From: JAYPAN01 sp038123715
GTDB taxonomy: Bacteria > Pseudomonadota > Alphaproteobacteria > RS24
DNA: 64,000 nt
NCBI GenBank assembly: GCA_038123715.1
Contig: JAYPAN010000007.1
Coordinates: 1 to 64,000 of the forward strand
Direction: 5' to 3'
Shown: piece by piece, positions 9,202 through 16,979 of the stretch
Position numbering within the stretch: position 1 is the first letter of the stretch
Layout of the letters: every line of letters begins with the position of its first letter
Position numbers and translations under genes: made by a program
The notes under the pieces: generated by a model
Database searches by the model: none
The model's input: the letters and a program-made list of their open reading frames with translations, nothing else
Told to the model about the DNA's origin: nothing

Positions 9202-9899
9202 TTTTGCTGCGCCAGCTTGCTTTGGGCTTTTTGGAAAAACCGCGCCAGCGTCTCCGGCTCCTGCGCGCCGACCACCAGCATTTTACCGCCGACCAGAAAA
9301 CCCGGCACGCCGGTAACGCCCAAATCGCGCGCGGCGGCATCATCATTGCGGGTTTGTTCAATATCGGCATCGGAGGCAAGGAGGCGGGCAATCAGCGCCG
9401 TGTCCATATCATGCGCGGCGGCAATATCAAGCAACACCTCGGTTTCGCCAATATCTTGTCCCTGTTCGAAATAGCGCGAGAACAGCGTCTCCGCGACCTG
9501 ATGCTGAAGGCCAGTGCTGGCCGCCCAACGAATAAGCCGGTGAGCGTTCATGGTGTTAGGCGTTCGGGTGATTTTATCAAAGGCGAAGTTGATGCCGGTT
9601 CCTTCAGCCACCGCCATGATGTTTTTCATAATATGTTTGCCACCATCGGCGCCAAATTTGGCGCGCATCTGTTTTTCGCGGTCATAGCCTTGTGATGGTG
9701 TTGCCGGGTCAAGCTGGAAGGGACGCCACATCAGATTAACCGGCACATCGCCCAGGCTTGCCAGCGCAGCGTCAAGCTTGCGCTTGCCAATATAGCACCA
9801 AGGGCAAATCACATCGGAGATGATGTCGAGTTGCAGGACGGGGTTTTCGCCCGCTTTGTTTGTATTGTCTGCATTGTCCGTATCGCTGGCAGTGGTCAT
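9174..9899 (-). CDS. DsbA family oxidoreductase, FrnE-like
   Basis: A 241-residue cytoplasmic thioredoxin-fold protein. The N-terminal redox motif is SDVICPWCYIGKRKLD with a C-x-x-C pair, and LGVTGVPGFLVGGKMLVVGA carries the cis-proline loop near the C-terminus. This places it in the DsbA/2-hydroxychromene-2-carboxylate isomerase group, closest in appearance to FrnE-type proteins. The ATG at 9899 is chosen over the upstream in-frame start (9950) because GGGAGA lies directly before it. No signal peptide is visible, so it is probably not a periplasmic DsbA. Confidence 0.88.
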   Translation of the reverse strand: MTTASDTDNADNTNKAGENPVLQLDIISDVICPWCYIGKRKLDAALASLGDVPVNLMWRPFQLDPATPSQGYDREKQMRAKFGADGGKHIMKNIMAVAEGTGINFAFDKITRTPNTMNAHRLIRWAASTGLQHQVAETLFSRYFEQGQDIGETEVLLDIAAAHDMDTALIARLLASDADIEQTRNDDAAARDLGVTGVPGFLVGGKMLVVGAQEPETLARFFQKAQSKLAQQNQAAANSAN

Positions 9900-10001
9900 C
9901 TGTTTCTCCCTGACGCTGTGCAATAACTGTGGCAAAAATCGGTCGGGCATGTCAACTTACGCGCCGATTCATTTATGAGTTTGAACAAAGGGGAGAAAAT
10001 C

Positions 10002-10775
10002 ATGGAAAATACGGATATTTTACTGGCGCATGGATTGGAAGGTAAGACGGCTTTGGTGACCGGCGCGAGTTCGGGTCTGGGCGCGCGTTTTGCTCATGTG
10101 CTGGCGGCGGCCGGCGCGCGGGTGGTCATTGTGGCGCGACGGCTTGAACGGCTTGAGGAATTGCAAAAACAGATAGAAAATACCGGTGCTGAAGTTATCG
10201 CTCAAGAGTTTGATGTTAATAATATCAGTGAGATAGAGGCATTTTATCAGAATCTGGAGAAGCAGGGTTGGATGCCGGATATTCTGGTCAATAATGCCGG
10301 TATGAATGTCGTCGGCACAGCGCTGGATTTGTCGGTTGAGGATTATCAGACAATTATTTCGACCAATATGTCGGCTCCGTTCTTTTTGGCGCGCGAATTT
10401 GCCCGTCATCATATCGCGGCAGGCAATCCGGCTCGGATTATCAACATTGCCTCGGTGGGCGCGCGCGAAGTGCTGCCCGGCATCACCCCTTATTGTATGT
10501 CAAAATCGGGCATTTTGATGATGACGCGGGGGCTGGCACGCGAATGGGCGCGCCATGAAATTAATGTCAATGCGATATGTCCCGGTTATATTGAAACGGA
10601 AATCAATGATTTTTGGTGGCAGACGGAAGGCGGCAAAAAGCAGATAAGTGGCTTCCCGCGTCGTCGGCTGGCCGGACAGGAAGATTTGGATGGCGCGCTG
10701 TTATTATTGTCCGGCGTGCAGGGCAAGGGCATGACCGGCACATCCATTACGGTTGATGATGGGCAATACATCTGA
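10002..10775 (+). CDS. Short-chain dehydrogenase/reductase (SDR)
   Basis: A 257-residue classical SDR. It has the cofactor-binding TGASSGLG motif near the N-terminus, DILVNNAGMN (NNAG), and the catalytic Ser in NIASVGA with YCMSK as the YxxxK pair, followed by the PGY(I)ET segment. The insert FWWQTEGGKKQISGFPRRRL is typical of the substrate loop. The start is ATG 10002, preceded by AAGGGGAGA, rather than the in-frame ATG at 9975. It lies 12 bases upstream of tatD and may be cotranscribed with it. The substrate cannot be told from sequence. Confidence 0.9.
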   Translation: MENTDILLAHGLEGKTALVTGASSGLGARFAHVLAAAGARVVIVARRLERLEELQKQIENTGAEVIAQEFDVNNISEIEAFYQNLEKQGWMPDILVNNAGMNVVGTALDLSVEDYQTIISTNMSAPFFLAREFARHHIAAGNPARIINIASVGAREVLPGITPYCMSKSGILMMTRGLAREWARHEINVNAICPGYIETEINDFWWQTEGGKKQISGFPRRRLAGQEDLDGALLLLSGVQGKGMTGTSITVDDGQYI

Positions 10776-10787
10776 TAGCAGTTAGTC

Positions 10788-11582
10788 ATGCTTGTTGACA
10801 GCCATTGCCATTTGGATTTTCCCGATTTCGACCCTGACCGGTCGGAGGTTTTGGCGCGGGCGCGGGCGGCAGGTGTTGGCTATTTGCTGACCATATCAAC
10901 CAAAATTACCGAATCCGAGAAAATTATCGCGCTGGCCGAGTCGATTCCCGATGCCGGTTGCTCAATTGGTATTCATCCGCATGAGGCCGGGCGCGAGCCG
11001 GTAACCGACAGCGCCCGACTTGTTGCCATTGCCGCGCATGAACGGGTGATTGGTATTGGTGAGACCGGCCTTGATTATTTTTATGAACACAGCCCCCGCA
11101 ATGCCCAGCAGCGCAATTTCCGCGCCCATATTGATGCGGCGCGCATTTCCGGCCTGCCATTGATTGTCCATGCCCGTGACGCGGATGAAGATACGGCGGA
11201 TATTATGGAAGATGAAATGGCCAAGGGCGCTTATCCGGGGCTGATTCACTGTTTCACTGCCGGGCCGGAACTGGCGCGTCGGGCGCTGGATTTGGGCATG
11301 TATATTTCCATATCCGGTATTGCCACTTTCAAAAATGCCCGCGATTTGCGCGATGTGATAAAGACCATTCCGCTTGACCGGCTTTTGGTGGAAACCGATT
11401 CACCTTTTCTGGCGCCAGTGCCGCATCGCGGCAGGCGCAATGAACCTGCCTTTGTCGCTGACACAGCTTCTGCGCTGGCCGAATTATTTGATATATCGCC
11501 GGAAGCGCTGGCGACGCAGACAACTGATAATTTTTTTCGCCTTTTCAGTAAAGCGAAACGGCCAATGCAGGCGGACGCTTGA
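10788..11582 (+). CDS. tatD: TatD family metal-dependent hydrolase/DNase
   Basis: A 264-residue amidohydrolase-fold protein starting MLVDSHCHLDF, the metal-binding HxH. GIGETGLDYF and LPLIVHARDA follow, then LIHCFTAG, and near the end VETDSPFLAPVPHRGRRNEP, all TatD signatures. TatD proteins are metal-dependent exonucleases implicated in DNA repair. In many alphaproteobacteria this gene follows metG in the tmk-holB-metG cluster; here that cluster is about 15 kb away. The TGA overlaps the ATG of the next gene by one base, so the two are translationally coupled. Confidence 0.93.
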   Translation: MLVDSHCHLDFPDFDPDRSEVLARARAAGVGYLLTISTKITESEKIIALAESIPDAGCSIGIHPHEAGREPVTDSARLVAIAAHERVIGIGETGLDYFYEHSPRNAQQRNFRAHIDAARISGLPLIVHARDADEDTADIMEDEMAKGAYPGLIHCFTAGPELARRALDLGMYISISGIATFKNARDLRDVIKTIPLDRLLVETDSPFLAPVPHRGRRNEPAFVADTASALAELFDISPEALATQTTDNFFRLFSKAKRPMQADA

Positions 11583-12385
11583 TGGGTTTGAGCTTTCGTT
11601 TGCTCGGCTGCGGTTCATCCGGCGGTGTGCCGCGCATTCATGGCGACTGGGGCGATTGCGACCCTGAGAATCCGAAAAATCGTCGGACTCGCTGTTCCTT
11701 GCTGGTATCCCGTCAAGGGCAGGGCGGCCAGACCAATGTGTTGATTGATACCTCGCCCGATATGCACCGGCAATTGGTAGATGCCGGCACGGGCTGGCTT
11801 GATGCAGTCTTATATACGCATGACCATGCCGACCAGACGCATGGCATTGATGATTTGCGCGCTATGGTCTATGCGGCGCGCCGCCGGATTGATGTGTGGA
11901 TGGATGCGGCCACGGCCAAAACGCTGACCAATCGTTTCGCTTATTGTTTTGAAAAATTGCAAGGCTCCGATTACCCCTCAATTTTGAACGATAACCGGAT
12001 TGAAAAGCCCTATCAGCCGATTGATATTGAGGGGCAGGGCGGGCGTATTTCTGCGCTGCCCTTTCGCCAGATACATGGCAGAATTGACTCGCTTGGCTTT
12101 CGCATTGGGCAAATGGCCTATTCCAGCGATGTCAGCGATGTGCCGGAAGAAAGCCATGATGCATTGACCGGGCTTGATTTATGGATTGTTGATGCGCTGC
12201 GCCGCGACCCGCACCCGACCCATTTTCATCTCGATAAAACGCTTCAAATGATTGAAAAGTTTCAACCAAAACAAGCGGTCTTGACAAATTTGCATATTGA
12301 TATGGATTACGAAACATTGTGCCGCGAATTGCCACCCCATATCCGGCCGGGTTTTGACGGAATGAGTGTTGGGGCGGCTGATTGA
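11582..12385 (+). CDS. MBL-fold metallohydrolase, PhnP-like
   Basis: A 267-residue metallo-beta-lactamase-fold hydrolase. The N-terminus has LLGCGSSGGVPRIHGDWGDC, typical of the PhnP-like/RNase Z-like branch, and the metal site is LYTHDHADQTHGIDD (HxHxDH). Later ligands are in FRQIHGRIDSLGF and in AVLTNLHIDMDY. It follows tatD with a one-base overlap, as in other alphaproteobacteria where the pair is linked to metG. PhnP acts on cyclic ribose phosphate, but no C-P lyase genes are present, so the substrate is unknown. Confidence 0.88.
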   Translation: MGLSFRLLGCGSSGGVPRIHGDWGDCDPENPKNRRTRCSLLVSRQGQGGQTNVLIDTSPDMHRQLVDAGTGWLDAVLYTHDHADQTHGIDDLRAMVYAARRRIDVWMDAATAKTLTNRFAYCFEKLQGSDYPSILNDNRIEKPYQPIDIEGQGGRISALPFRQIHGRIDSLGFRIGQMAYSSDVSDVPEESHDALTGLDLWIVDALRRDPHPTHFHLDKTLQMIEKFQPKQAVLTNLHIDMDYETLCRELPPHIRPGFDGMSVGAAD

Positions 12386-12460
12386 GGCTGGCTCAAGCGG
12401 TAAACTGTTGCCGGAATATATCGCAAGGTGCAAAAATGAATTTGCCTCACTTATATTTGT

Positions 12461-12489
12461 TTGAAGTTATTGGCTATTTTATCTAATTT
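12461..12489 (+). promoter_or_regulatory. Candidate sigma70-type promoter for the pilin-like operon
   Basis: TTGAAG at 12461-12466 and TAATTT at 12484-12489 are separated by 17 bases in an AT-rich stretch. Transcription would start about 21 bases before the ATG at 12517. This favours that ATG over an in-frame TTG at 12493. The assignment is by inspection only. Confidence 0.35.
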
Positions 12490-12516
12490 ATTTTGGGTTT
12501 TAGTGGGATTTATTTT

Positions 12517-13344
12517 ATGCGTGCCGGGTTTTCACTCATCGAATTATTGGTTGTTGTCGCCATAATCGGCATTCTGGCAGCCGTCGGGGTGGTTGGCTAT
12601 CAGGGCTATATTGATGCAACGAAAAAAGAAGCCTCGTTGGCCAATGGCCGTCAGGTTGCCCGTGCGATTGAGCAGGATTGGTTGTCACTGGCAAATGGCA
12701 TTAACGGCACAACAGAATTGGGCAACAAGCTGACCATTGCCGGTGTTGAATTAACCACCCAGGTCAAGGGCGACAGCAGTTGCTATAAATATAGCGAAAA
12801 TATCCGCCAATATCTCAATGAGACTTGGAAAAACGCCTATGACAGTGATGTTGATTATGCGGTCAATCTGCATACGGAACACGCCAATTCGCTGGCCAGT
12901 CCCAAAACAAGCATTAAGCCCGGCCAGTTTGCTTTGCAATGCGCCAATATCTGCGAGCCGACCGGCGGCAATTTTTATCTGCACACATGCAGTTGCACCG
13001 GCAGTGAAGATTGCACGCTGTTTAATTTCTCCAAAGCCGATTACGAAACATTTATTGCCGATTCCGATTGCTATCCGACATTGACCGCCAGCTGCGCCTA
13101 TGATGAGGGCGACGCGCCGCGCGATGCTTATGATTATTATCAATTTGCCGAGACGCAGGCGCTGGTTTCACAAGGCATTGAGGTCTGGACTGGCACAGCC
13201 AGTGACGCAAATGCCTCGCGCTATGTGGCAGTTGGCACTCACATGCCGGATTGGTTGTGTCCGCAACCGGTTGTGAATATGGCCTCATCGGCTGTCGGGT
13301 GCGCGTGTGACAATCCGAGTGATGCTTCTTACCCGTGTCAGTAG
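12517..13344 (+). CDS. Type IV pilin-like protein with a cysteine-rich C-terminal domain
   Basis: A 275-residue protein beginning MRAG then FSLIELLVVVAIIGILAAVG. This is a type IV prepilin signal: a very short leader, the G/F cleavage site, and Glu at +5 of the mature protein. The hydrophobic helix is followed by GYQGYIDATKKEASLANGRQ. The globular part is unusual: 12 cysteines, all after about residue 85, many in close pairs (CANIC, CSC, CAC) and one DSDC-x7-C hairpin. It ends in PCQ. This is longer and richer in disulfides than ordinary PilA. No pilus assembly ATPase, platform, secretin or prepilin peptidase gene lies in the window, so those must be elsewhere. It heads a three-gene operon of exported proteins. 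Major pilin, minor pilin and pseudopilin are all possible. Confidence 0.8.
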   Translation: MRAGFSLIELLVVVAIIGILAAVGVVGYQGYIDATKKEASLANGRQVARAIEQDWLSLANGINGTTELGNKLTIAGVELTTQVKGDSSCYKYSENIRQYLNETWKNAYDSDVDYAVNLHTEHANSLASPKTSIKPGQFALQCANICEPTGGNFYLHTCSCTGSEDCTLFNFSKADYETFIADSDCYPTLTASCAYDEGDAPRDAYDYYQFAETQALVSQGIEVWTGTASDANASRYVAVGTHMPDWLCPQPVVNMASSAVGCACDNPSDASYPCQ

Positions 13345-13395
13345 TTTTTTGTAACCGGACATAAACTGTCGTTCGGTGTTGTTAGGGAGTGGTTC

Positions 13396-15831
13396 ATGGT
13401 TGCTGTTAAAAAGCTGAGCTTTATTTTGGTCGCCATTATTTTGGTGGTGTCGGTTGCCGAAGCGCGGCGCGGTTTCAGTTCATCGGGAAGCGGGAAGGGG
13501 CGTTATTCCTCGGACAGCTCAACTTCATCCTGGAATGTCAACAGCACGCTGGATGCCGATTGTCAGGCGCAATATGGTCAGCCATGCGCTGAATTGACAA
13601 CCGGCCAATATGAGATTGTCCAGCAAAAATACACTCAAGCCACCAATGCCGGTTATGACTCCAACACAGATTATGTCACAGCCTCGGCCATTGGCTATGG
13701 GCTGACTTCGTCTGATGGGTCTTTGTGGTCATCGGCCAAATCATGGGCGGGAAATTCAGCGCAAAACGCTGATTGTAACTCTGCTTATTCCGGTGCATGC
13801 AACGCCATTAGCAAAACCAATTTCAATGACATTTATGATGGCCGACAAGATGCCATAGACAATGGCTTTACCGGCTATAGCGACTGGCTGGACGCGCAAG
13901 CCTTGGGGTATTCGCAAGACAACACATCTGATGACCCGGATTTGGGCGACGATACGAGCGACGCCGAATTATGGGCGGAAGCGAAGGGCAATTCCATTCA
14001 GACTGCCTGTCAGGCAGAGGATTCGACCATCACTAATTGTAATGAGTTGACCCGCACGCAATATAAGGATGCCAAACAAGGCAATGCGCTTATCGCTGCC
14101 AAGAAAACCATTGTGACCAATGGCAATTTAGCCGCGTCTGATCTGTCCGAATTGCTCGGCTCAGATTGGGCAAGCAGCTCGGCTCTGACATCCAGCCCCT
14201 CGGGTTGGCAGTTGGATTATTTGGAGACTGTTCTGGGAACCGGCGCCAATATCACCAAATCTGATTGGCAGACGACTATTGATAATTATAACGCGGCCAC
14301 GGCAAGCGCTTGGTATATTTGGAAAATCGCGGCATCGTCTGACAGTTCCGGCACTTATGCGGCCAGCAATGCAACAACCACATTGTTTAACAACGCCGGT
14401 GTTTCAGCCGCGGTGACGGCGTTGGGCGTGACCAATAACCAAATTGCTACCGACATTAGGTCATCCGGGTTTTCAGCTTCACCGACCGCCACACAGATGA
14501 ATGATTTCCTAACCGAGGCGCGCGGTTTTGCTGACGGCACGACCTATGCGTCGGTTACAACAGCGACGGGGAATAGCTGGACAGTCGCCAATTATGTGAC
14601 TGCGACATCAAATGGAGGCTGGACATCATCATCTGCTGACAAGGCAACATTTGACTCTTGTTTGAGCTCGTCTGACGATGCGACTGGCGGCAGTTCAACT
14701 TGTTCCGTGTCCAAATCCGGCTGGGAAACAGTGGATGCCATTGCCAGCGTCGCGGACGGCGATGCCAATCTGACAGCATCCAATGTGACCAGTATTTTGT
14801 CAGCGACCGGCGCGACCGCTAATTCTTCGGTCAATACTTCGGACAGCAAACATATGGATTATCTGCAATCCTGCGCGTCGGGTGACGATGCGGCGCAAGC
14901 CGTGTCGGATTGCGCTTCATCCAGTTCCTTCCTTGCCAATGCAACCAGTTTTGAAATCGGCAAGGCGGTTGCGGATAATTCAGGCTCCTACACAATCGCC
15001 AGCGTGATAACCACCAGCACATTGGGTGATGCCGGTATTGCGTCCAACAGCACCAATGTGATTGGTGGCAATTATTGTGGCGCTGCCGGCAATAGTTCTT
15101 GTCTTGCTGCGCTGAAAACGGCATTGGCTTCCAGTGGTCTGACGGCCTCTTCCACGGCCTCGCAAGTCACCGCCAAAATAAATGAGCTGATGCGCGCCCA
15201 AATGGTGACAGCGGTTTCTGCGGCTGCCATTCCGTCAGCATCACCGGCAGGGGGGTGCAGTTCATCGGTCAATCTTTCCATTCCCGCCCAATGTGGTCAC
15301 CCGCAATGGACATGCACATTGCAGTCCGGCCCAAGCGGTTGGACATTGTCCGGCGGCAATTTGGTCGTGCCGGCCAATGCCACAGCTGGCAATAACCAGT
15401 CAGCCACGGTTCGGATGAGCCTTGGGATTTATACACCGGCCTATACAAAGGATGTGACGCAAAGCTACAATGTGAAAGCCGCTGTCGCCGGAGCCACAAA
15501 TGGCAAGAAACGCTATAATAATGGCTCAAGTGAAAATGTCCTGACCGCGCAAACCGCTTGCCGCAATCTCGGTGGTCGATTGGCGACCCATAGCGAACAT
15601 AATTCCTTGGGCAATACTTCTTATGAATTGTTCCATTGGTCCACCAGTGACCCGGATATGGCCTACACAATCAATGATGGCAATGCGCGTCGCGTGGCCG
15701 GTAAGTCGTGCCATTTCGGTTATGGGTCGAAATATTCGCGCAAGAGAAAGCATGATGGTTGGCATAATTGCGGCGGAACCGGCGTGAACGCGACGATTTA
15801 TTATACTTGTGCAGATCTTCCCAGTTGTTAA
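13396..15831 (+). CDS. Large secreted modular Ser/Thr/Ala-rich protein with cysteine hairpins
   Basis: An 811-residue exported protein of unrecognised family. A signal peptide covers about residues 1-23 (hydrophobic core FILVAIILVVSV, cleavage after AEA). A serine/glycine-rich linker precedes modules built round paired cysteines: DADC-x7-C, NADC-x7-C, TAC-x9-C, later C-x13-C, C-x12-C and NYC-x7-C. These alternate with helical Ala/Ser/Thr-rich segments that repeat a GxxxxYxxAxAxGY pattern. About residues 617-695 look like an Ig/cadherin-type beta domain (WTLSGGNLVVPANATAG). The last 110 residues resemble a C-type-lectin-like fold (TAQTACRNLGGRLATHSEHN, then CHFGYGSKY and WHNCGG). There are 20 cysteines in all. 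It lies 51 bases after the pilin-like gene. It is probably a surface or pilus-associated adhesin; that role is inference. Confidence 0.7.
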   Translation: MVAVKKLSFILVAIILVVSVAEARRGFSSSGSGKGRYSSDSSTSSWNVNSTLDADCQAQYGQPCAELTTGQYEIVQQKYTQATNAGYDSNTDYVTASAIGYGLTSSDGSLWSSAKSWAGNSAQNADCNSAYSGACNAISKTNFNDIYDGRQDAIDNGFTGYSDWLDAQALGYSQDNTSDDPDLGDDTSDAELWAEAKGNSIQTACQAEDSTITNCNELTRTQYKDAKQGNALIAAKKTIVTNGNLAASDLSELLGSDWASSSALTSSPSGWQLDYLETVLGTGANITKSDWQTTIDNYNAATASAWYIWKIAASSDSSGTYAASNATTTLFNNAGVSAAVTALGVTNNQIATDIRSSGFSASPTATQMNDFLTEARGFADGTTYASVTTATGNSWTVANYVTATSNGGWTSSSADKATFDSCLSSSDDATGGSSTCSVSKSGWETVDAIASVADGDANLTASNVTSILSATGATANSSVNTSDSKHMDYLQSCASGDDAAQAVSDCASSSSFLANATSFEIGKAVADNSGSYTIASVITTSTLGDAGIASNSTNVIGGNYCGAAGNSSCLAALKTALASSGLTASSTASQVTAKINELMRAQMVTAVSAAAIPSASPAGGCSSSVNLSIPAQCGHPQWTCTLQSGPSGWTLSGGNLVVPANATAGNNQSATVRMSLGIYTPAYTKDVTQSYNVKAAVAGATNGKKRYNNGSSENVLTAQTACRNLGGRLATHSEHNSLGNTSYELFHWSTSDPDMAYTINDGNARRVAGKSCHFGYGSKYSRKRKHDGWHNCGGTGVNATIYYTCADLPSC

Positions 15832-15857
15832 TTGGCTCATTTTGTTTGGAGTAACCC

Positions 15858-16178
15858 ATGATTATTAAATCTGTCCGCATTTTAACTGTTTTGCTGATGT
15901 CCGCCAGTTTTGCGAATGCCGCGAACACGCTGTCGATTACATCTTGTTTATCATCCAGTGTCGCTTTTTCGTGGAGTGTCGATACGCTGGATGATTCAGT
16001 CAGCATTGAAGGGAAAGATTCGAGCGAGAATGAAAATGCGTTTGAATATATTCCGGAATCTGCAAGCGGCACTGTGACATTCGATTTTGCCGCCAATTGG
16101 GGCGGAACGGATAATTCCAGCCTAGATTTAAGTCTTTTTCAAAGTGACGAGGACACTGTAACGGCAAGCTGTCCATAG
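15858..16178 (+). CDS. Small secreted protein of unknown function
   Basis: A 106-residue protein with a clear signal peptide (hydrophobic core RILTVLLMSASF, likely cleavage after ANA). The mature part is about 85 residues, acidic, Ser/Asp-rich and probably all-beta. It has just two cysteines, one near the mature N-terminus (ITSC) and one in the final TASCP, which suggests a single disulfide closing the domain. It sits 26 bases after the large modular protein and is the last gene before a strong terminator. It may be a partner or cap of the pilin/adhesin system. No family was recognised. Confidence 0.65.
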   Translation: MIIKSVRILTVLLMSASFANAANTLSITSCLSSSVAFSWSVDTLDDSVSIEGKDSSENENAFEYIPESASGTVTFDFAANWGGTDNSSLDLSLFQSDEDTVTASCP

Positions 16179-16214
16179 CTTTTATATTTGTCATAATATT
16201 TATTATGCGAAAAT

Positions 16215-16271
16215 AAGAGGTCGGCTGAGCAGGCGTTTTTTCTTTGTAAAAACTGCCCTATCCGACCTCTT
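16215..16271. terminator. Bidirectional intrinsic terminator
   Basis: AAGAGGTCGG (16215-16224) pairs perfectly with CCGACCTCTT (16262-16271), and an inner GTTTTTT/AAAAAC section extends the hairpin. The stem is followed by TTTATTTTA on the plus strand and by an A/T tract on the other. It lies between the convergent small secreted gene and the CBS gene, so it can stop transcription from both sides. Confidence 0.85.
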
Positions 16272-16304
16272 TTTATTTTAAAAACAATCGCTTGCCGGAT
16301 TTTC

Positions 16305-16907
16305 CTAGCGGCTATTGTCGCGGAAAGCGAAATCACGGATTGAAATCACATTGCGTAACAGGCCTTGCGCGTCAATCACCGGCAAATGCCGGAAATGACC
16401 CTTTTGCATCAACATCAGCCCGTCAATCAGCAAATCGGTCAGCTTGACGGTTTGCGGACGGCTCATAAATTGGGTAATCGGCGCTGATGACCAGCCTTGC
16501 GGCTCATTGGCGACCAGCCGCGATAAATCACGCTCGGTGAAAATGCCAACCGGCGCCCCTGCCTCGACAATACAGGCCGAGCCAACGCGCATATCATTCA
16601 TCTGGCGGCATACTTCTTTGACTGTGACATCCGGCTGAATCCGCAAGCCCGGTGAGACCGGATGGCGTTGCAGGAAATCATCAATCGTGTCATTGGGCGA
16701 AATCAATTGCGGCAAGGCCACAACACGATAACACATCATCGCATCATCAACCGTGGCTTGCGCCTTGGCGCGCCATATTTTCTCGGCCGCATCAAAATTG
16801 TCATAGACCCCTATCAGGTCAAGTTCGGCCATGTTTTCAAATTCAACACCGCCAATGGTGGCCAGCTTACCGCCAAGCACCAGAAACATGCTATTTCTGT
16901 CATACAT
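16305..16907 (-). CDS. DUF4170-CBS domain fusion protein
   Basis: A 200-residue cytoplasmic protein in two parts. Residues 1-65 look like DUF4170, a small alphaproteobacterial domain: FLVLGGKLATIGGVEFENMA, LIGVYDNFDAAEKIWRAKAQ, ATVDDAMMCYRVV. The rest is a tandem CBS pair: VTVKEVCRQMNDMRVGSACI with GIFTERDLSRLVA, then VKLTDLLIDGLMLMQKGHFR with LPVIDAQG. CBS pairs usually bind adenosine nucleotides and regulate partner proteins. DUF4170 normally occurs alone, so the fusion suggests the two work together. The gene is convergent with the secreted-protein operon and divergent from mazG, 72 bases away. Confidence 0.82.
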   Translation of the reverse strand: MYDRNSMFLVLGGKLATIGGVEFENMAELDLIGVYDNFDAAEKIWRAKAQATVDDAMMCYRVVALPQLISPNDTIDDFLQRHPVSPGLRIQPDVTVKEVCRQMNDMRVGSACIVEAGAPVGIFTERDLSRLVANEPQGWSSAPITQFMSRPQTVKLTDLLIDGLMLMQKGHFRHLPVIDAQGLLRNVISIRDFAFRDNSR

Positions 16908-16979
16908 ATAAATAATTCCTGATTAATGTCGTCGTGGGAAGAATCGCAACATTATGCTTCAGGTATAGAGGAAAAAGCG

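Noticed and set aside
12436..12486. Fifteen-residue leader peptide frame upstream of the pilin-like gene
   Set aside because: It spans the proposed promoter, so it would not be in the operon transcript, and there is no further support for translation.
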